Numbered from the stretch's first letter, positions 35,580 through 47,816 are shown. The stretch: 64,000 nucleotides of DNA from Phaeotremella fagi (GCA_001599715.1 BCHU01000015.1:186001-250000), one strand, 5' to 3'. Translations and numbers: made by a program. The notes: generated by a model not told the origin, from the sequence alone.

Positions 35580-35954
35580 CTTGATTCAACTGATGGGATC
35601 AGTCGATTGTATCGATGCTTTTATTGTTTGATTTGATGGTTGTGTTGATGAACATTGATGAGTGGTAAGATTTGAGGTTGAGTAATTGCCACATTGCACG
35701 CCTATTTCTATTTTGGTCCAAATAGGCATGTAGAAAAGGTGACATATTTAGGCGCGCTATAAAATCTGATCTGCTCTTTCCATTGTTTTCTCATAACCAT
35801 AAAAAAAGACCGTCATCCAACAGAATAATTTCATTAAACCTTGATTTATCACGGTCAAGATCGAGTAACTACATTCAGTTCTCATATTGAAAAGATCTAT
35901 TAACAGATTGATCAAGGGATACCACACGTAGAACCTACGGTAAATTAAATCAAC
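35580..35954. promoter_or_regulatory. Divergent promoter of RING gene and eIF1A
   Basis: 375 bases. TGCCACATT at 35687-35695 and a TATAAAA at 35758-35764, about 190 bases upstream of the eIF1A start codon. Both are by eye only. Confidence 0.5.
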
Positions 35955-36743
35955 ATGCCAAAAGTGAGTAGTTTTCTTCTGGTGGCAACCGTTTTGTCGT
36001 GTGCTAATCGATTTCTTTTAGGCTAAAGGAAAGGTCAGTATCGTATACGAATAAATCAATGTAGTAACTGACGAAATCAACTCCCTCTAATAAACTTACA
36101 TCCAATCTTATTCTATCCACCCTTGATCCATTAAATAACTCTCAACTCTCACAGGGAGGTAAAAACAGGAGAAGAGGAAAGAACGAAGGTGACGACGATA
36201 AACGTGAATTGGTGTTCAAGGAGGATGGTCAGGGTGAGTCAACTCTTCGATCTTACATTTTGAGAATGAAAAATACTGAGATCAAACGTCGTTCCCGTAG
36301 AATACGCCCAAGTAGTCAAAATGCTAGGTAACGGTAGAATAGAAGCTAAATGTCAAGACGGCGAGACGAGACTTGCTCAAATCAGAGGTAAAATGAGGAA
36401 GAAGGTGGGTGTCCGTCCAATGTCAAAAGCTTCAAGTGGTGTTGACTTGGGATAGGTCTGGATCATGGCCGGAGACATCATCTTACTCTCCCTCCGTGAA
36501 TTCGAAGATAACAAAGCCGACGTGATCGTCAGATACACACCTGACGAAGCTAGAAATTTGAAAACTTATGGTGAACTTAAATCCGATTTCCAGATTCACG
36601 AGAATCAACCTGGAGAGGGTGGTGTGTTCACTTTCTTTCTCGAATTGATGGGTGGTAAAACTGACATTTGGAATTTAGGTGAAGGATCTGATGACGATGA
36701 GGGTGGTATCGAATTCGAGGAGGCTGAGATTGATGATATCTAG
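35955..36743 (+). CDS. tif11: Translation initiation factor eIF1A
   Basis: Binds the 40S subunit and helps scanning and start-codon choice. Start ATG at 35955 (MPK), then tiny exons (AKGK) and [16 protein letters not shown], followed by [20 protein letters not shown] and [20 protein letters not shown], the OB-fold core, and [20 protein letters not shown]. The C-terminal tail is acidic ([17 protein letters not shown]), as in eukaryotic eIF1A (DDDEVIDDI-like end). About 150 residues. The first two introns sit among the first few codons, an arrangement often seen in Tremellales genes of the translation machinery. Confidence 0.96.
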
Positions 36744-37061
36744 AGTGTAGGTTTTGTTCGTGGGACATTGAGTGTGTGCTAAATCATATTTAGATTCTGC
36801 TTGGGTGATGCTATTAGACGTTACACGTGAAGCAACTCTGTTTTTCACGTCTTGACGGTTGTTTTTGGCATTACGTTCAAACGTTTTTAATCGACCTCTC
36901 GCATGAAAAAGTATTTATCACTCTGTAGCTCAAAAATGAACAATGCAGTCCTCATTCCCGAAAGTTCACAACACATGATCAAATGAAAGACAAAACACTT
37001 TCAAAGAGTAATAAATTCCTTCATACGTTTCTTTCCATTCAATTGAATTACAAACAACAAC
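36744..37061. other. Intergenic, convergent
   Basis: 3' flanks of eIF1A and the acetyltransferase. Nothing recognised. Confidence 0.3.
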
Positions 37062-37841
37062 CTAAGAACTAGCAGCAACCACCGTCCCATCCTCCAAAAT
37101 CTCTTTAACAACCCTAGCAGGATTCCCAATAACCACACACCGATCCCTAACGTTCTTAGTAACAACACTGCCCGCCCCAACGGTAACTCCATTCCCAATA
37201 CTAACACCACCAAGGATGACTACTGACCCGCCGATCCAACAATCATCACCTATTTTAATGGGTGAAGCCCATTCTGGACCTCGGAGACCGTTTCGGGCTT
37301 CTGGGGAGAGGGGGTGTTGCGGGGTGTAGATTTGGATGTTGGGGCCTAGCATTGTTCGGTTTCCTATGGTTACTGTGGGTTGGGTCAGTATGAGGATTGG
37401 GTTTCGTGGAGAGAGGGGTATGGGACGTACTTGGACAAACGTCTAGGAAGGTGCAGTTTGGTCCTATACAGACTTGATCACCAACAGTGATATTAAAGCC
37501 CTACGAGCAGCGAGCGCAGCGAGCGTTAGCGTTAGCGTCAGTGCGAGTACGAGCGAATGACCAAAACCCACATATTCACATAAAAACGGTCTAGAAATAT
37601 AGCCCTCCCCTTGAAACCTGATAAACGATCTCCACTTCTTCGACCGCTCCTCGTTGTTAGGAGTAGAATTGATTTCACCCACGAGATCGGCGTAGGTGTC
37701 TCGAAGACGACAGAGATATTTGTCGGCTGCTATGTAGGGTTTACCTGTTATCATGTTTTGGAATTCTGTTTGGGTTTCTCCCGAGGACGGGAGGAGGGGG
37801 AGGGGTTGGGGGTTGGTCGGTGTCCAATCTGGTTCTGACAT
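37062..37841 (-). CDS. Sugar O-acetyltransferase, Maa/LacA (hexapeptide) family
   Basis: Three exons. N-terminal helical domain: MITGKPYIAADKYLCRLRD, typical of Maa, then SFIRFQGEGYISRPFLCEYVG, spliced to FNITVGDQVCIGPNCTFLDVCP and to ITIGNRTMLGPNIQIYTPQHP. The His in TPQHP is the expected catalytic base. The beta-helix continues with IGDDCWIGGSVVILGGVSIG and GAGSVVTKNVRDRCVVIGNPARVV, the family ending. About 218 residues. It acetylates sugars such as maltose or galactosides in bacteria; the physiological substrate in fungi is unclear. Intron 1 (about 37500-37565) holds an unusual GCGAGC/GTTAGC repeat run. Confidence 0.92.
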
Positions 37842-38037
37842 TGTGGATACTTGAATATGATTGAGAAGTAACTCCCAATCTCAGCTTCGTACTTGGTTAT
37901 AAGCTTAACCTCTTGAAAGTCTTACCGAAGTTACACCGACTGACTGACGTCAATTTAACAGTGAATTAAGAGCATTCACAGTTAACCATGCATACATTCA
38001 TTCCAGTCACACTACACTCTCCCTGACCAACACCCCC

Positions 38038-39949
38038 TCAAACCAACTTAACCTCCTTATCATCCAAAACAACCTCTTCAACCCCCATCCCCGTCCCCGT
38101 TCCCACTCCAACTTCCTCACCAAACAAAACCCCCATATCCTCAAGCGAAAGATTCTTAGTCTCTGGCCAATAACGATGAACCAGTACTAAAGAGATACAC
38201 ATGAACCCGATGAAGATTAGATAGAAATATCCTCCCATGGCTGCGAAGGCTGATGGGGCTGCGCCTACGGTCATTATGTTACCTAAGAAGAAGAAACTGT
38301 TGTAAAGGCGTCAGCGCTTGTCATTGGAGGATTAGGGTTACTTACAATAACGCCAGCGAAAAACCTTTTGCTCGAAGATGTTGTGGCCAGATTTCAGATG
38401 TATCTAATCACCAAGATTAATACTTTGATAGGTACTGTTGGGAATCTGACTTACAGCACCAACAAACGACGTCGTAGAACGAACAAAACCATATATGATG
38501 TAAGAACAACGTGAAAACTCCAACGATTTGACCAGCGGACGTGGAACTGTATTTAAGAACTACGATCATCCAAGCTAAGAGTGTTGGGATACAGCCATAG
38601 AGTGTACAGAGAACACCGTTTTTTCGACCCATTTTATCTACCCAGAAAGCTGAGATGAAATTGCCTACTGGGGCGGCTGTAAGAGTTCCAACCACGTCAG
38701 TGGGTTGATTGTTTGTGGGTCGGAGAGATGGAGACTTACTGGTAAGTAACGCCGCTACTACACATAACTGTTGCACTGAATTCAGACCTAAACCTTTAAG
38801 TAGACTTGAAGAATAATTTGAAATCGCGTTAATCCTGGAAAAAGAATCAATATCATTAATTGTAGTCGGAGTGGAAACCAATACATACCCAGTCATAGCA
38901 TACAAGAAAGCCGTGAAACAAGCGATAAAAGTTCTTTTCCTGTTGGGTGCAGTAGCCATCAGATCTGACCATTTTGTGTTATAAGCAGCTTCGGTAGCTT
39001 CTTTATTCGCGATAGCTTGGTATTCAGATTCGACTACCTGATGGGAATCTTCGTCACCGTTCGCGTGGAGTCTTAAGAGGATAGCTTTGGCTTCCTCGTT
39101 TCGACCTTTGGTGATTAGGTATCTTGGACTACCGATGGGTGGTTGATCAGTGACAGTAAAACGATAGTGTGAAGGTATCCACACATACCTCTCTGGAACG
39201 TATCGTAACGCCAACAAAAGAATCATTGGGAAAACACATTGAATAGCTAAAGGAGTTCTCCAAGAGACCGCACCCGAAGTGAAATAGAAACCGACGTTCA
39301 TCCATTGACCAGAAGTTGAACCCATGGTAAACAACTAATTCCCATCAACACACTTGACGAAAACCAAAAGAAAAAGAACGACCTACAGTCCCGTGACAGG
39401 CTATCAATGCACCTCTCAGGTGTACAGGAGCCACCTCACTTTGATAAAGTGGAACAGCAGTGAACAGAGTTCCACAAGCTATACCAACAAGGACTCTTGT
39501 AGCTATGAACATTGCTGGATTGACGCTACCTGCCTGAAGGGCTCCGACGATTATCAACATCACACTAGCGAGGTATAGATTGAATTTACGTCCCCAGCGG
39601 TCTAAGTTTGGCATCAGTTACTGATAGCTGTTTTGGATGGAACAGGACGTACCAGCTCCCATGGGGGTTATCGCACATGCTATAGCTGCTCCTACGTAGG
39701 CTCCAACACCTATAGCAGAGATTATGGAAGTAGCTCGAGCTGAACCATCTAATCCCATGTATTGTTGGAAATTTGGTTGACCCAAGGTAGTAGCTGTGAC
39801 ATTAACTGAATAACCGTATCTACAGTATAACAAAAGTCAGACACGTCTGAATCAATCTGAGCAAGCTGAGGGAGAACTTACGAAAAAGAACCAATGGCTA
39901 CCACCGTACACACCAGAAATTGTTCAGCTGTAAGTTTACCTTTTAACAT
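38038..39949 (-). CDS. MFS sugar transporter with an apparent one-base frameshift
   Basis: Hexose-transporter-type protein with about eight exons. Start ATG at 39949 (MLKGKLTAEQFLVC). Blocks: NFQQYMGLDGSA, MGAGDRWGRKFNLY (loop 2-3), ATRVLVGIACGTLFTAVPLYQSE, RGALIACHGT|LFTMGSTSGQW, VPESPRYLITKGRNEEA, then WVDKMGRKNGVL. In the later half the frame reads STSAGQIVGVFTLF. The conserved YGFVRSTTSFVGA|YTSEIWPQHLRAKG block follows in a different frame, with no room for an intron between them. A single surplus base near 38502-38507 would explain it. After this, FFFLGNIMTVGAAP and YWPETKNLSLEDMG end the protein. So it is a recent pseudogene, a sequencing error, or a mis-read junction. Confidence 0.72.
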
Positions 39950-40527
39950 GATGACTGAGAGTGAGAACTAATCAGAGACGATGAAGAACGATTTGTTGCA
40001 TCGCAGGATGAGGGTTTATATACCATTGAAATATGTTGTAGGTTGTCATGGACAGAAATTGTAAGAAGGGGACAGAGAGAAAGGTGACCGTTGTGACCCT
40101 GATCGGATACCGACGATAAGACTTTTTCGTAGACGGCGAGAGATTAGACACCGGTATTTTACGAGACGCCTTTCTGAGTAGTACACCGGTTGAGTGCTGT
40201 CGAATTGGAATCGTTGTATAGTTCGTTTCCTGTCATGATTGGATTCGATTTGATTAATTCAAGATGTCGTTTATTGGCGATATATCCCACTATGGTTGGA
40301 ACGTACGGACTTCTGATGGAAAGGACTTGTTCAAACTTCTTCTTAATCCCTGACTTGCTTGATAGAATGTGGAAGATTACAAGGTGTTGAAGTTGACATG
40401 GAACCGAGTGACTTTCATCAATGATTATTTGCATAACTCTCAATCCAGATCAAATCACATAACAACGCTTTTGCATCTATATCCAGAGACTTTACAGTAA
40501 TGCACTAAGTCCAACACGAAACAACCT
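39950..40527. other. Intergenic region
   Basis: 578 bases, promoter of the transporter and 3' flank of the nitrilase. Two overlapping opposite ORFs here have no family resemblance. Confidence 0.3.
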
Positions 40528-41919
40528 CTAAACATCAACAACGTTCCAACCCTGATATCTAGCTTCAACAACCTTAAAAGGTAAAATTTTCGAAGCGGTA
40601 CTAACCCCACTCCCATCTTTATAAACCACCAAAGGATTTGGAGTCTTATTAACCAAAAGTTGGAAAATATCAGGTCGAGAATAATGACCCGTACAATCTT
40701 GAACCAGAGACTGTCGTCTAACAGCATCAGGATGAATCTCCTGATATAAAATAATTTCTTCGGTATCTGAAATCTCTGATGAGAGTTTTTCACCGTCTGG
40801 AGCGAAGATACTACAGATTCCACCTCCTGCGCCCATGAATTTTTGACCGTTTTCGCCTGGTTTGGAGGAACTGTTGGGGATGGAGTTGGCTTGGATTCCG
40901 GATTCGGTGACTAAGTGACTGCTGCAGAGGGTGTAGGCTCCTGATTCGATGGCTACGACTCGAGTGACTGCTAGACCCTGTTGATAGGTTTAGACCGGAG
41001 ATTTGAATAAGATGACTGACTTACCGCTTCGTTACTACTACAGAATTGGACTTCACCGGAATGTTTGTATAACACTGGCCAAGCGGCGATATGGATATAA
41101 GGACGTTGAGAGTATGTATGACTTGCAAACTATCAGCCAAAGATTCGAATTTGGAATTCGAAACATGATGTCGGACTCACTACTTCAATAAAGGCTGATA
41201 ATGTTCCCAGCAGTTCAAAACACTAACTCTCCCGATGGAAGTATCAACGCAGTTCTCAGCTGATTCAGCTATGGCATCATCTCGTTATTAACTTTATCAT
41301 GACAAGCTGGGGATAGACTTACGTCCACTATCGCCGAACAACGTTCTCTCGTAATGAGAGGGTTTGATTTTACGACGGTATAAAATGATTTCACCGTTTT
41401 CGTCGATGATGACTAATGTTTATCAGATGAGTGAAGTTGAGTTGACTTACCGTTCGACATGTAGAGACTTCGACCATCGAGTTCCGAGATTCCAACGTGG
41501 ACTATGGTTTCATTAGGTTTTTGTTTCCGTTGGAGAAAGATGACTTACCGATGATGCTGTTCTCCTTGGCTGCAACTCTGATAGCATCAATTTCAGGACC
41601 ATCAATCTCAACAGAATTATTCGCCTGTTCACTATAAGCCATAACCTCAAATATTACTCACATATTCCACACCATGATCGATGGTTTGACTTCTGGTACC
41701 TTGGAACAAGAAAGTTGGATATCCAGGTAAAGCCTACGATGTATTGTTACAGATAATTGATATTACGATACGAAGGAGGCTCACTAATTCACCAAAAGCA
41801 ATCAACTTAGCCCCGTTGGATGCAGCTTCTTTGATGATCTTGATGATCTTCTCAACACTGGCTGCTTTGTCGAACCATACTGGTTCCCATTGTGGAACAG
41901 CAACTTTAACAGGTATCAT
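40528..41919 (-). CDS. Nitrilase-family hydrolase
   Basis: C-N hydrolase that converts nitriles (or cyanide) to acids or amides. Seven or so exons on the minus strand, start 41919 (MIPVKVAVPQWEPVW). Catalytic triad is visible: Glu in IAFGEL (residue 44), Lys in YRRKIKPSHYERTLFG, Cys in VLNCWEHYQPLLKY. Further blocks: ALPGYPTFLFQGTRSQT, DGPEIDAIRVAAKENSII, VHVGISELDGRSLYMSN, IHIAAWPVL, and the C-terminal YSRPDIFQLLVN. The PGYP and NCWEH spellings are those of aliphatic nitrilases and cyanide hydratases. It is divergent from a Zn2Cys6 factor 280 bases away, which suggests pathway-specific control. Confidence 0.9.
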
Positions 41920-42099
41920 GTTGGGTTGGATAAATTTGACTTTGTATATGAATTAGGTGAAATGAGACGTGGATAACAGACTAGAGCGAGACTTGGGGGA
42001 TCGGGGGGATCTTTTCTCTCTTATGTACTCGTAGAATCGAGAGTAAATCGTCTACAGTCGTACTTTCAATTAGCCAATCAGACGTAGTTGCCACACCAC

Positions 42100-42119
42100 A
42101 CCGGAGACTGGTCACCGGT
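42100..42119. promoter_or_regulatory. Imperfect palindrome in the shared nitrilase/regulator promoter
   Basis: The 20-base stretch ACCGGAGACTGGTCACCGGT has two 9-base arms (ACCGGAGAC and GTCACCGGT) that pair except at one position each side, around a TG centre. Zn2Cys6 dimers bind paired CGG/CCG half-sites, which both arms contain. It lies about 80 bases upstream of the regulator ATG and 180 upstream of the nitrilase ATG. Confidence 0.5.
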
Positions 42120-42199
42120 GATCCCCTCTAACCTGAATTGTAAGTTCGACGGACCTTGCTTGTTTTCATCTTCACCTTTCATACGTCCTTTTCGAGACC

Positions 42200-44081
42200 A
42201 TGGAAACCGGACCGACAGGTGCATGTCTTGGATGTCGTCGAATAAAAGTACGATGTGTCCTACCTGGTCCAGGAGCTTGTGCCCGGTGTATTCGATTGGG
42301 TATCGAATGTGAGATCCTTCCTCATCGACGTGGTCAACGGTCTATCCCGAGAACGACAACGGCATCGACCAGGTTAAGGTATGTTTTAGATCTTGATGTG
42401 GAATCTCTAATGATCCTGCTAGAAACGATGTATCTGAACAAGAAAGATTATCCAATGATGGTGCACGTTTGAGTACTTGGTCACCTGTTACCAGTAGTCC
42501 TTCGATTATCATCAATAATCTGTTGGGTAGATCTGAAAGTTGGAATTTCACTTCTCAGAGATCAACGTTTTCGTTACCTTGTAACGATTATCTTCCACAT
42601 CTTGATCCAGTGAATGTTGGGATTATAAGTACCAACGATGCAGATCGTTTGTTCAGACGGTACTTCATTCCTCCTTCCCAAGCGATTAAAGTTCACTGAC
42701 AGTACCAGCTATCATACCCACATGCACTGCTGGGCATTCATGTGTGATCCAGTATCTCAAACCTCTGTTCAAGTCAGAAACCACTCTACCTTCCTTTACA
42801 CAGTGATCTGCTACATCTCATCAATCTTCTGTCCACTCTCACGACAATCTCATCAACAACTCCTCGTTCAAGCTGATCATCTAGCTGGGATAATCACTAC
42901 CGGCGGCTATAAATCTATTGAAATCAGTCAGGCATTCGCGTTGATGGCTTTGTACTGTAAGAGTCCTACTTCCGTATCGAGTGATCGTAGTTGGTCCTGT
43001 AAGTTCTACTTTCTCCATAGAGTGTGGACTGACCAATATGGTTAGACCTAGGAATGGCTTGTCGAATGTTACAGGAACTAGGTGGAGATCAGCAATACGA
43101 ATTCAGTGATGATCCCGAAGATTTCGAGGTTGAAGAAAGAAAACGTTTATCGGTACGAACCTACCTAGCACTATATCTATGTGACGTTTCGTAAGTCTCA
43201 ATACATTCCCAAGCTAAACTTCAAAAGCCTTAGTACACATCTTGGCCGAGCTAGATTGTTCGCGTTGGATAAAACTATTGTTGAACGTGCTGATCGATGG
43301 GCGAAACATTCTGAATTGTTGGATTTCGATAGTCGTCTTCCGGCAATTATGAGGATCCGTTTTACCATGGTGAGCGTTATCGAGGCTTGATAAGTCTAGT
43401 CGCAATTCTGAATTTCAATAGGAGAGAATAGTATATGAACCCCCGTCTAAACATAAATCGCTTATCGCAGACATAGAGAGTTTCAGACAACAATGGGATT
43501 TCGAACCTGGTAAGTCTGATCACATATCTCAAACAACACATTGAAAGACTACATGTAGACGGCTGGCAAACTTTCTTCTATCATCATGTGAAACTCATCA
43601 CTACAATGTCACCAATCGGGGTAGCCACCATTGGCCAAGAAGCTGACGACGTGGTCACCCATTTAGCCTACAAAGCTTCGTTACAAAGTGTCGAACATCT
43701 AGTAGGAGAACTATCTGAAAGGGGATCACTTCGATTCACCTCGAATCTGGGGGTTTTTGCTATCATGTAAGTCAACCCGACTAATTGCACCCATCTAACA
43801 GCTAACATAAATTTTAGGTACGCAGCCACGATCCTCTTAAAAGTAGGTATCACCAGAATAATCAAACTAACAGGTAGATGGTCTCAACCAGTGATCCAGA
43901 ATTCCTAGCTCCTCAAAGTCATCGAGCCACCGACCTACTCAAAGAACTGAGCGAAGCGTTGATCATAGCTGCTGCTCATCGTAATGACTCTGGATCGTTG
44001 ATGGAACAATACGGTCGACTTTTGCAGGCTTCTTTGGAGCAGGTTGATCGGACGGATTGGGCTGGGGAGATGATCGGTTGA
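42200..44081 (+). CDS. Zn(II)2Cys6 transcription factor
   Basis: Start at 42200 (METGPTGACLGCRRIKVRC). The cluster is C-x2-C-x6-C-x7-C-x2-C-x6-C (residues 9 to about 36). A linker with RGQRSIPRTTTASTR follows, then a fungal_trans-like middle region seen in pieces (DADRLFRR, DPVSQTSVQVRNHSTFL, YTVICYISS, QAFALMALYCKSP), and LGEMLQEL-type tail RLLQASLEQVDRTDWAGEMIG. Intron placement between 42370 and 43800 is only partly certain; I could not fix the join after LFRR. Binding to the palindrome at 42100 and control of the divergent nitrilase are inference from position. Confidence 0.82.
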
Positions 44082-44462
44082 TGATAAATTGGCGGGGTTG
44101 TTTTGATCGTTCACATTTGAGGCTCTTGATCTGGACTTTGATGAGCCTTTGTACCGAAAGTGCGATTTTCAAGAAAAAGGGACGATGGTCCTACTGTCTA
44201 TGATCGCTAGGGTACAGATATTCAATCTCCTTCCGATGGTGATTGTGAGGCAGACGACTAACGTCGACTTGTCTGGTTTTCATATGGTATTCTGATTGAA
44301 GGGAGACGTAGCAGGAGAAACGAGACTGTTGACAGGTCTAGATGTATTTTGAATCAAACATAAAACCTGTCAACGAAAGCACAGAATCTATTGAAATACA
44401 TGATAAAAGATATAAACGAACAGCACCCCACACACCACACAAATCCTAATCATTAAACATTC
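44082..44462. other. Intergenic, convergent
   Basis: 3' flanks of the transcription factor and the kinase. Nothing recognised. Confidence 0.3.
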
Positions 44463-46106
44463 TCACGAAAGCCCAAATTTCTTGAACAATCCACCAACAT
44501 ATCCCGGGGTACCCTCCACCTCCACCTCTTCACCCTTCCCCTTCCCTTCACTCTCAGTCCCAACCAAAACCTCATTCTTCTGTACCTCCACACTCTGCTT
44601 CCCCTGAACTTCATCAGCCGTGAAATACCCCGCACCACCTTCTTCATCCGTCATGGATAACGGACTCAATTTCCCTGGATCATCGGTATGATCGATATCT
44701 AATTCACCGATTCGTGTTGATCGTATGGGCGAGACGGCTATTGATGACGAACCTGAGACTGTTGTTGCGATTGAGGCTCCTGAGGTTGACGAGGTTGGGG
44801 TGGGTCGTTTGAATCGGTTCGTGGCGTTGATCACCTGTGTTCAGTTTGTTAGATTTTTATTAGGTGTAGGTCGAGACGTACTCTGACAGCTGATTGCCAT
44901 TTCTTTTTGGCATTGAAATTCTCTCGAATGTTATCTGATAGATCGTGCTGTGGAGCGGTTTCACCAGTTCCCAGCCACTAGGATGGTCAGTTATGCCCAG
45001 GATGTGCGGTCAGGTAACTAACAGGATGTTCTAATGCCTCTGCAGACGAGAGTCTTTTCTTGGGATCAACGACAAGGAGTGCTTTGATGAAATCCTTGGC
45101 TGATAGCAATCAGTACCTTGAGAATAGAATTTTGATCATGAAGCTCACCAGTGGGTGTGACATTCTTCCAATACCTCTCATGGAAAACGATCCTCCCTTT
45201 CGTCGTTTCCTTTACCAATTCTGCCTTATCATCACTCCGGAATGGTGAATAACCACAAAGAAGCGTATAAGCAATAACCCTATCTTCATCAGCCCCAATG
45301 CCCAAAAACAAATCAACACAAGAAACCTACCCAATACTCCAACAATCAACTTTCATCCCATGACCAAGCCCCATTAAAACCTCTGGTGCGGCATAACCAA
45401 AACTCCCAGCCATGGACGTCAGCTCTTCATCAGGCGTTTCTAGATGTTTGGCAATCCCGAAATCAGCTATGACGAGTGGTGAATCTGCTGCACTGGTTTT
45501 GTAGAGGATGTTTTCGGGTTTGAGATCTCGATGAACGATTGAATGGGAATGTAGATAGGCTGTTGCTGAGAGGACTTGGCTGGGGTGGGTAAGTGGTGGG
45601 TCTTGGAGATGGTTACTCACCGGATGACATCTACTGCATCTCTTTCGGTGAACTTCCCCTTTTGGGTGATTCTGTCGAATAGTTCTCCTCCTACTGCAAG
45701 TTCAAATGTGAGATAGTATCTATAGTCATGAGTAAGGATTCGAAGAGTTGAAAGGATAACAACCTACTTATCTCTGGACTCGAAATGATCCCAAACATGA
45801 ACTATATGAGGATGATCCAACCCTTTCAACACGTTGATCTCGTCCATCACGGAAGATGGGTTATCTTTAACCAGTTTCTTTTGAATAATCCTACGAGCCA
45901 GGTCAGAAGGTTCTTCAACGTGGTCTGTTTTATACTTACTTTAATGCAACTTCCCTCTTTTCACCTCCTGGTGGTGACCAAGTTGCACGAACCACTTTCC
46001 CAAATCCACCACGTCCAAGTAATTCCAACAACACATATTCCTTCTTTTTCTTGAAACTGTCTGGTTGAGATAATAAATGATCTCTGATTTCAGATGAGAA
46101 TCCCAT
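44463..46106 (-). CDS. Calcium/calmodulin-dependent protein kinase (CaMK)
   Basis: Ser/Thr kinase acting downstream of Ca2+/calmodulin. Start 46106 ([12 protein letters not shown]), Gly-rich loop [16 protein letters not shown]-type activation end [21 protein letters not shown] catalytic loop, DFGIAKHLE, then [14 protein letters not shown] in the C-lobe. After the kinase domain, [20 protein letters not shown] is the expected autoinhibitory and calmodulin-binding segment. The C-terminal tail is Ser/Thr/acidic and ends KKFGLS. Roughly 410 residues, as for CMK1/CmkA-type fungal kinases. At least six introns; the small exon between [18 protein letters not shown] and the following [13 protein letters not shown] is spliced around 45327. 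Confidence 0.93.
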
Positions 46107-46512
46107 GATATTTCAAGTCGTGGAGTTTATCAAAGTAAAGATGTCAATTTAAGATCCAGTAGTGTAGAGGAGATAAGTGTAGATCTGGGGTGCCGGGCTG
46201 CGCTTGGATTTGTAGTGTCGTTTTGATGCACAGTGAAGATATCAGCTATAGATACAGGTTACAGATTCGAGTAGGATAGTTCTGATCAATGGATACAGGT
46301 GTACAGATATGAATGTCAATGGTAAGATAATGACAAGATGAAAGGTGTAAATTAAACGTTTTAATATCTAACTTAACCTTTGTTGTTGCTTCCGACATTG
46401 ACAATGACGTTAAGCTAAGAGCAACTAGACAGCCAATATCTACATACCATCGTGAAATGAATGCAGTCCATCTAGACAATCACCAATCAATGCATAAGGT
46501 TAAACCAATGAC
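46107..46512. other. Intergenic region
   Basis: About 400 bases; promoter of the kinase and 3' flank of the DUF1349 gene. Nothing recognised. Confidence 0.3.
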
Positions 46513-47262
46513 TCAAACATCAGGTCTAACACCAGTCTTCAATTCGAATTTCTCAAAAATAGCCTGAGCATCACCACCTTTAGGTGAACAAGCCATAACA
46601 CCCACAAAAACCTTGGTGTCAGGAGTCAATTGACTCTCAGGAGAGAAGTTTGTGACTTCACGAATCATGTCTTCACCCAGATAAACGCGTAACATGTGTT
46701 CTTTGATTGTTATGGTGAATCTCGTTGATGAAGCTGAAGTATGGGGTTGTATTGACCTACATTTAAACTCGTTTTAGTATAGCACCCAAATAAGATTGGA
46801 GACGATTTACCAATCTGAATATGAGTTGGTTACTACTGCTGAATTCCAGAGTCTACCTAGATCATATTCTGTGCCAGTTTTCACCCATGCTGTGGGTGAA
46901 AGATAAAGAAAGAGGGTTGCTTGGTCGCTAAGTGGGTCAGAACACTTCCCACTTCCTAGGGTGAATAACCTACTACTGTATGATTATCAGTCAGTTACTT
47001 CCAATTGCAGCATGCAGATATGACCTACACGATCTTTATAATCAATAGTCAAATCTACACTAATCTCAAAACCATCAACTCCCAATGGATAGTGATAACC
47101 ATATACTACACCACTACTGGAATCCACACTTGGAGTCCTCCACCAATCAGTATTAGCTTTAGTGAGCAAGGTGATCTTGTCCCCATTCTCATTGATCAGT
47201 GGTTTTTTAGTTGGATGGTTCTTGTATGTCCATCTTGGATCTTTGAAGGAGATAGGTGACAT
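46513..47262 (-). CDS. DUF1349 (concanavalin-like, enolase-regulator-like) protein
   Basis: Start 47262 (MSPISFKDPRWTYKNHP). Exon 1 ends SVDLTIDYKDR. The next exon has SDQATLFLYLSPTAWVKTGT and SAVVTNSYSDW, the hallmark of DUF1349 proteins (DQAGLMLR...WVKAGIE...S.V.T...SDW). The last exon has RFTITIKEHMLRVYLGEDM and FVGVMACSPKGG, ending GVRPDV. Roughly 190-200 residues. The acceptor of the first intron is ambiguous between two AGs near 46950. The fold is a beta-sandwich; the yeast relative was named for regulation of enolase, but the biochemical role is unclear. Confidence 0.86.
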
Positions 47263-47816
47263 GGTACAGTATATGTTATAGTGAGATGAGAAGAGTTATT
47301 TTGGGATTGAAGGTGCTCTGACTAGCTTATATCTGCGAAGAACCTCACATGTGACTTGTGAGTTGGGTTTAGTGTTGAATATATCTTCAAATTTCTCAGA
47401 AAGTGACTGAGCAAGTGACATTCTCAGGAATACAAAGATGACAGAGATTGCGATCCTAGATAGATACAGCAACCCACAACTGATCCTCCGTGTCTTTGCA
47501 GATCAGTACGGTTTCTGAAGAGACAAAGAATAAGGCGAGAGTAAAGCCTTTTATCAATCTTCTTCAGCAAATCATAGTTTTCTTCCACTTGCAACATCTG
47601 TGAAAAGCTCCCAAGACGTGATATCAACACTGAACAACAATCTTCATGCATATCTCGAAATATCAGTTGAACGATAACCAGAAAACATATTCAGCCCACA
47701 TCCCAACTAATCATATCAGCGGATTCAACCGATTTTTGAGATTGTCGTGATCATAAATTGCAAAAATAAACATTTTCATTTCTGCTATCAACATCCGACA
47801 ATAATATACTATAAAC
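47263..47816. promoter_or_regulatory. Divergent intergenic region
   Basis: About 550 bases between the DUF1349 start and the FMO start. No coding or RNA element seen. Confidence 0.3.
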
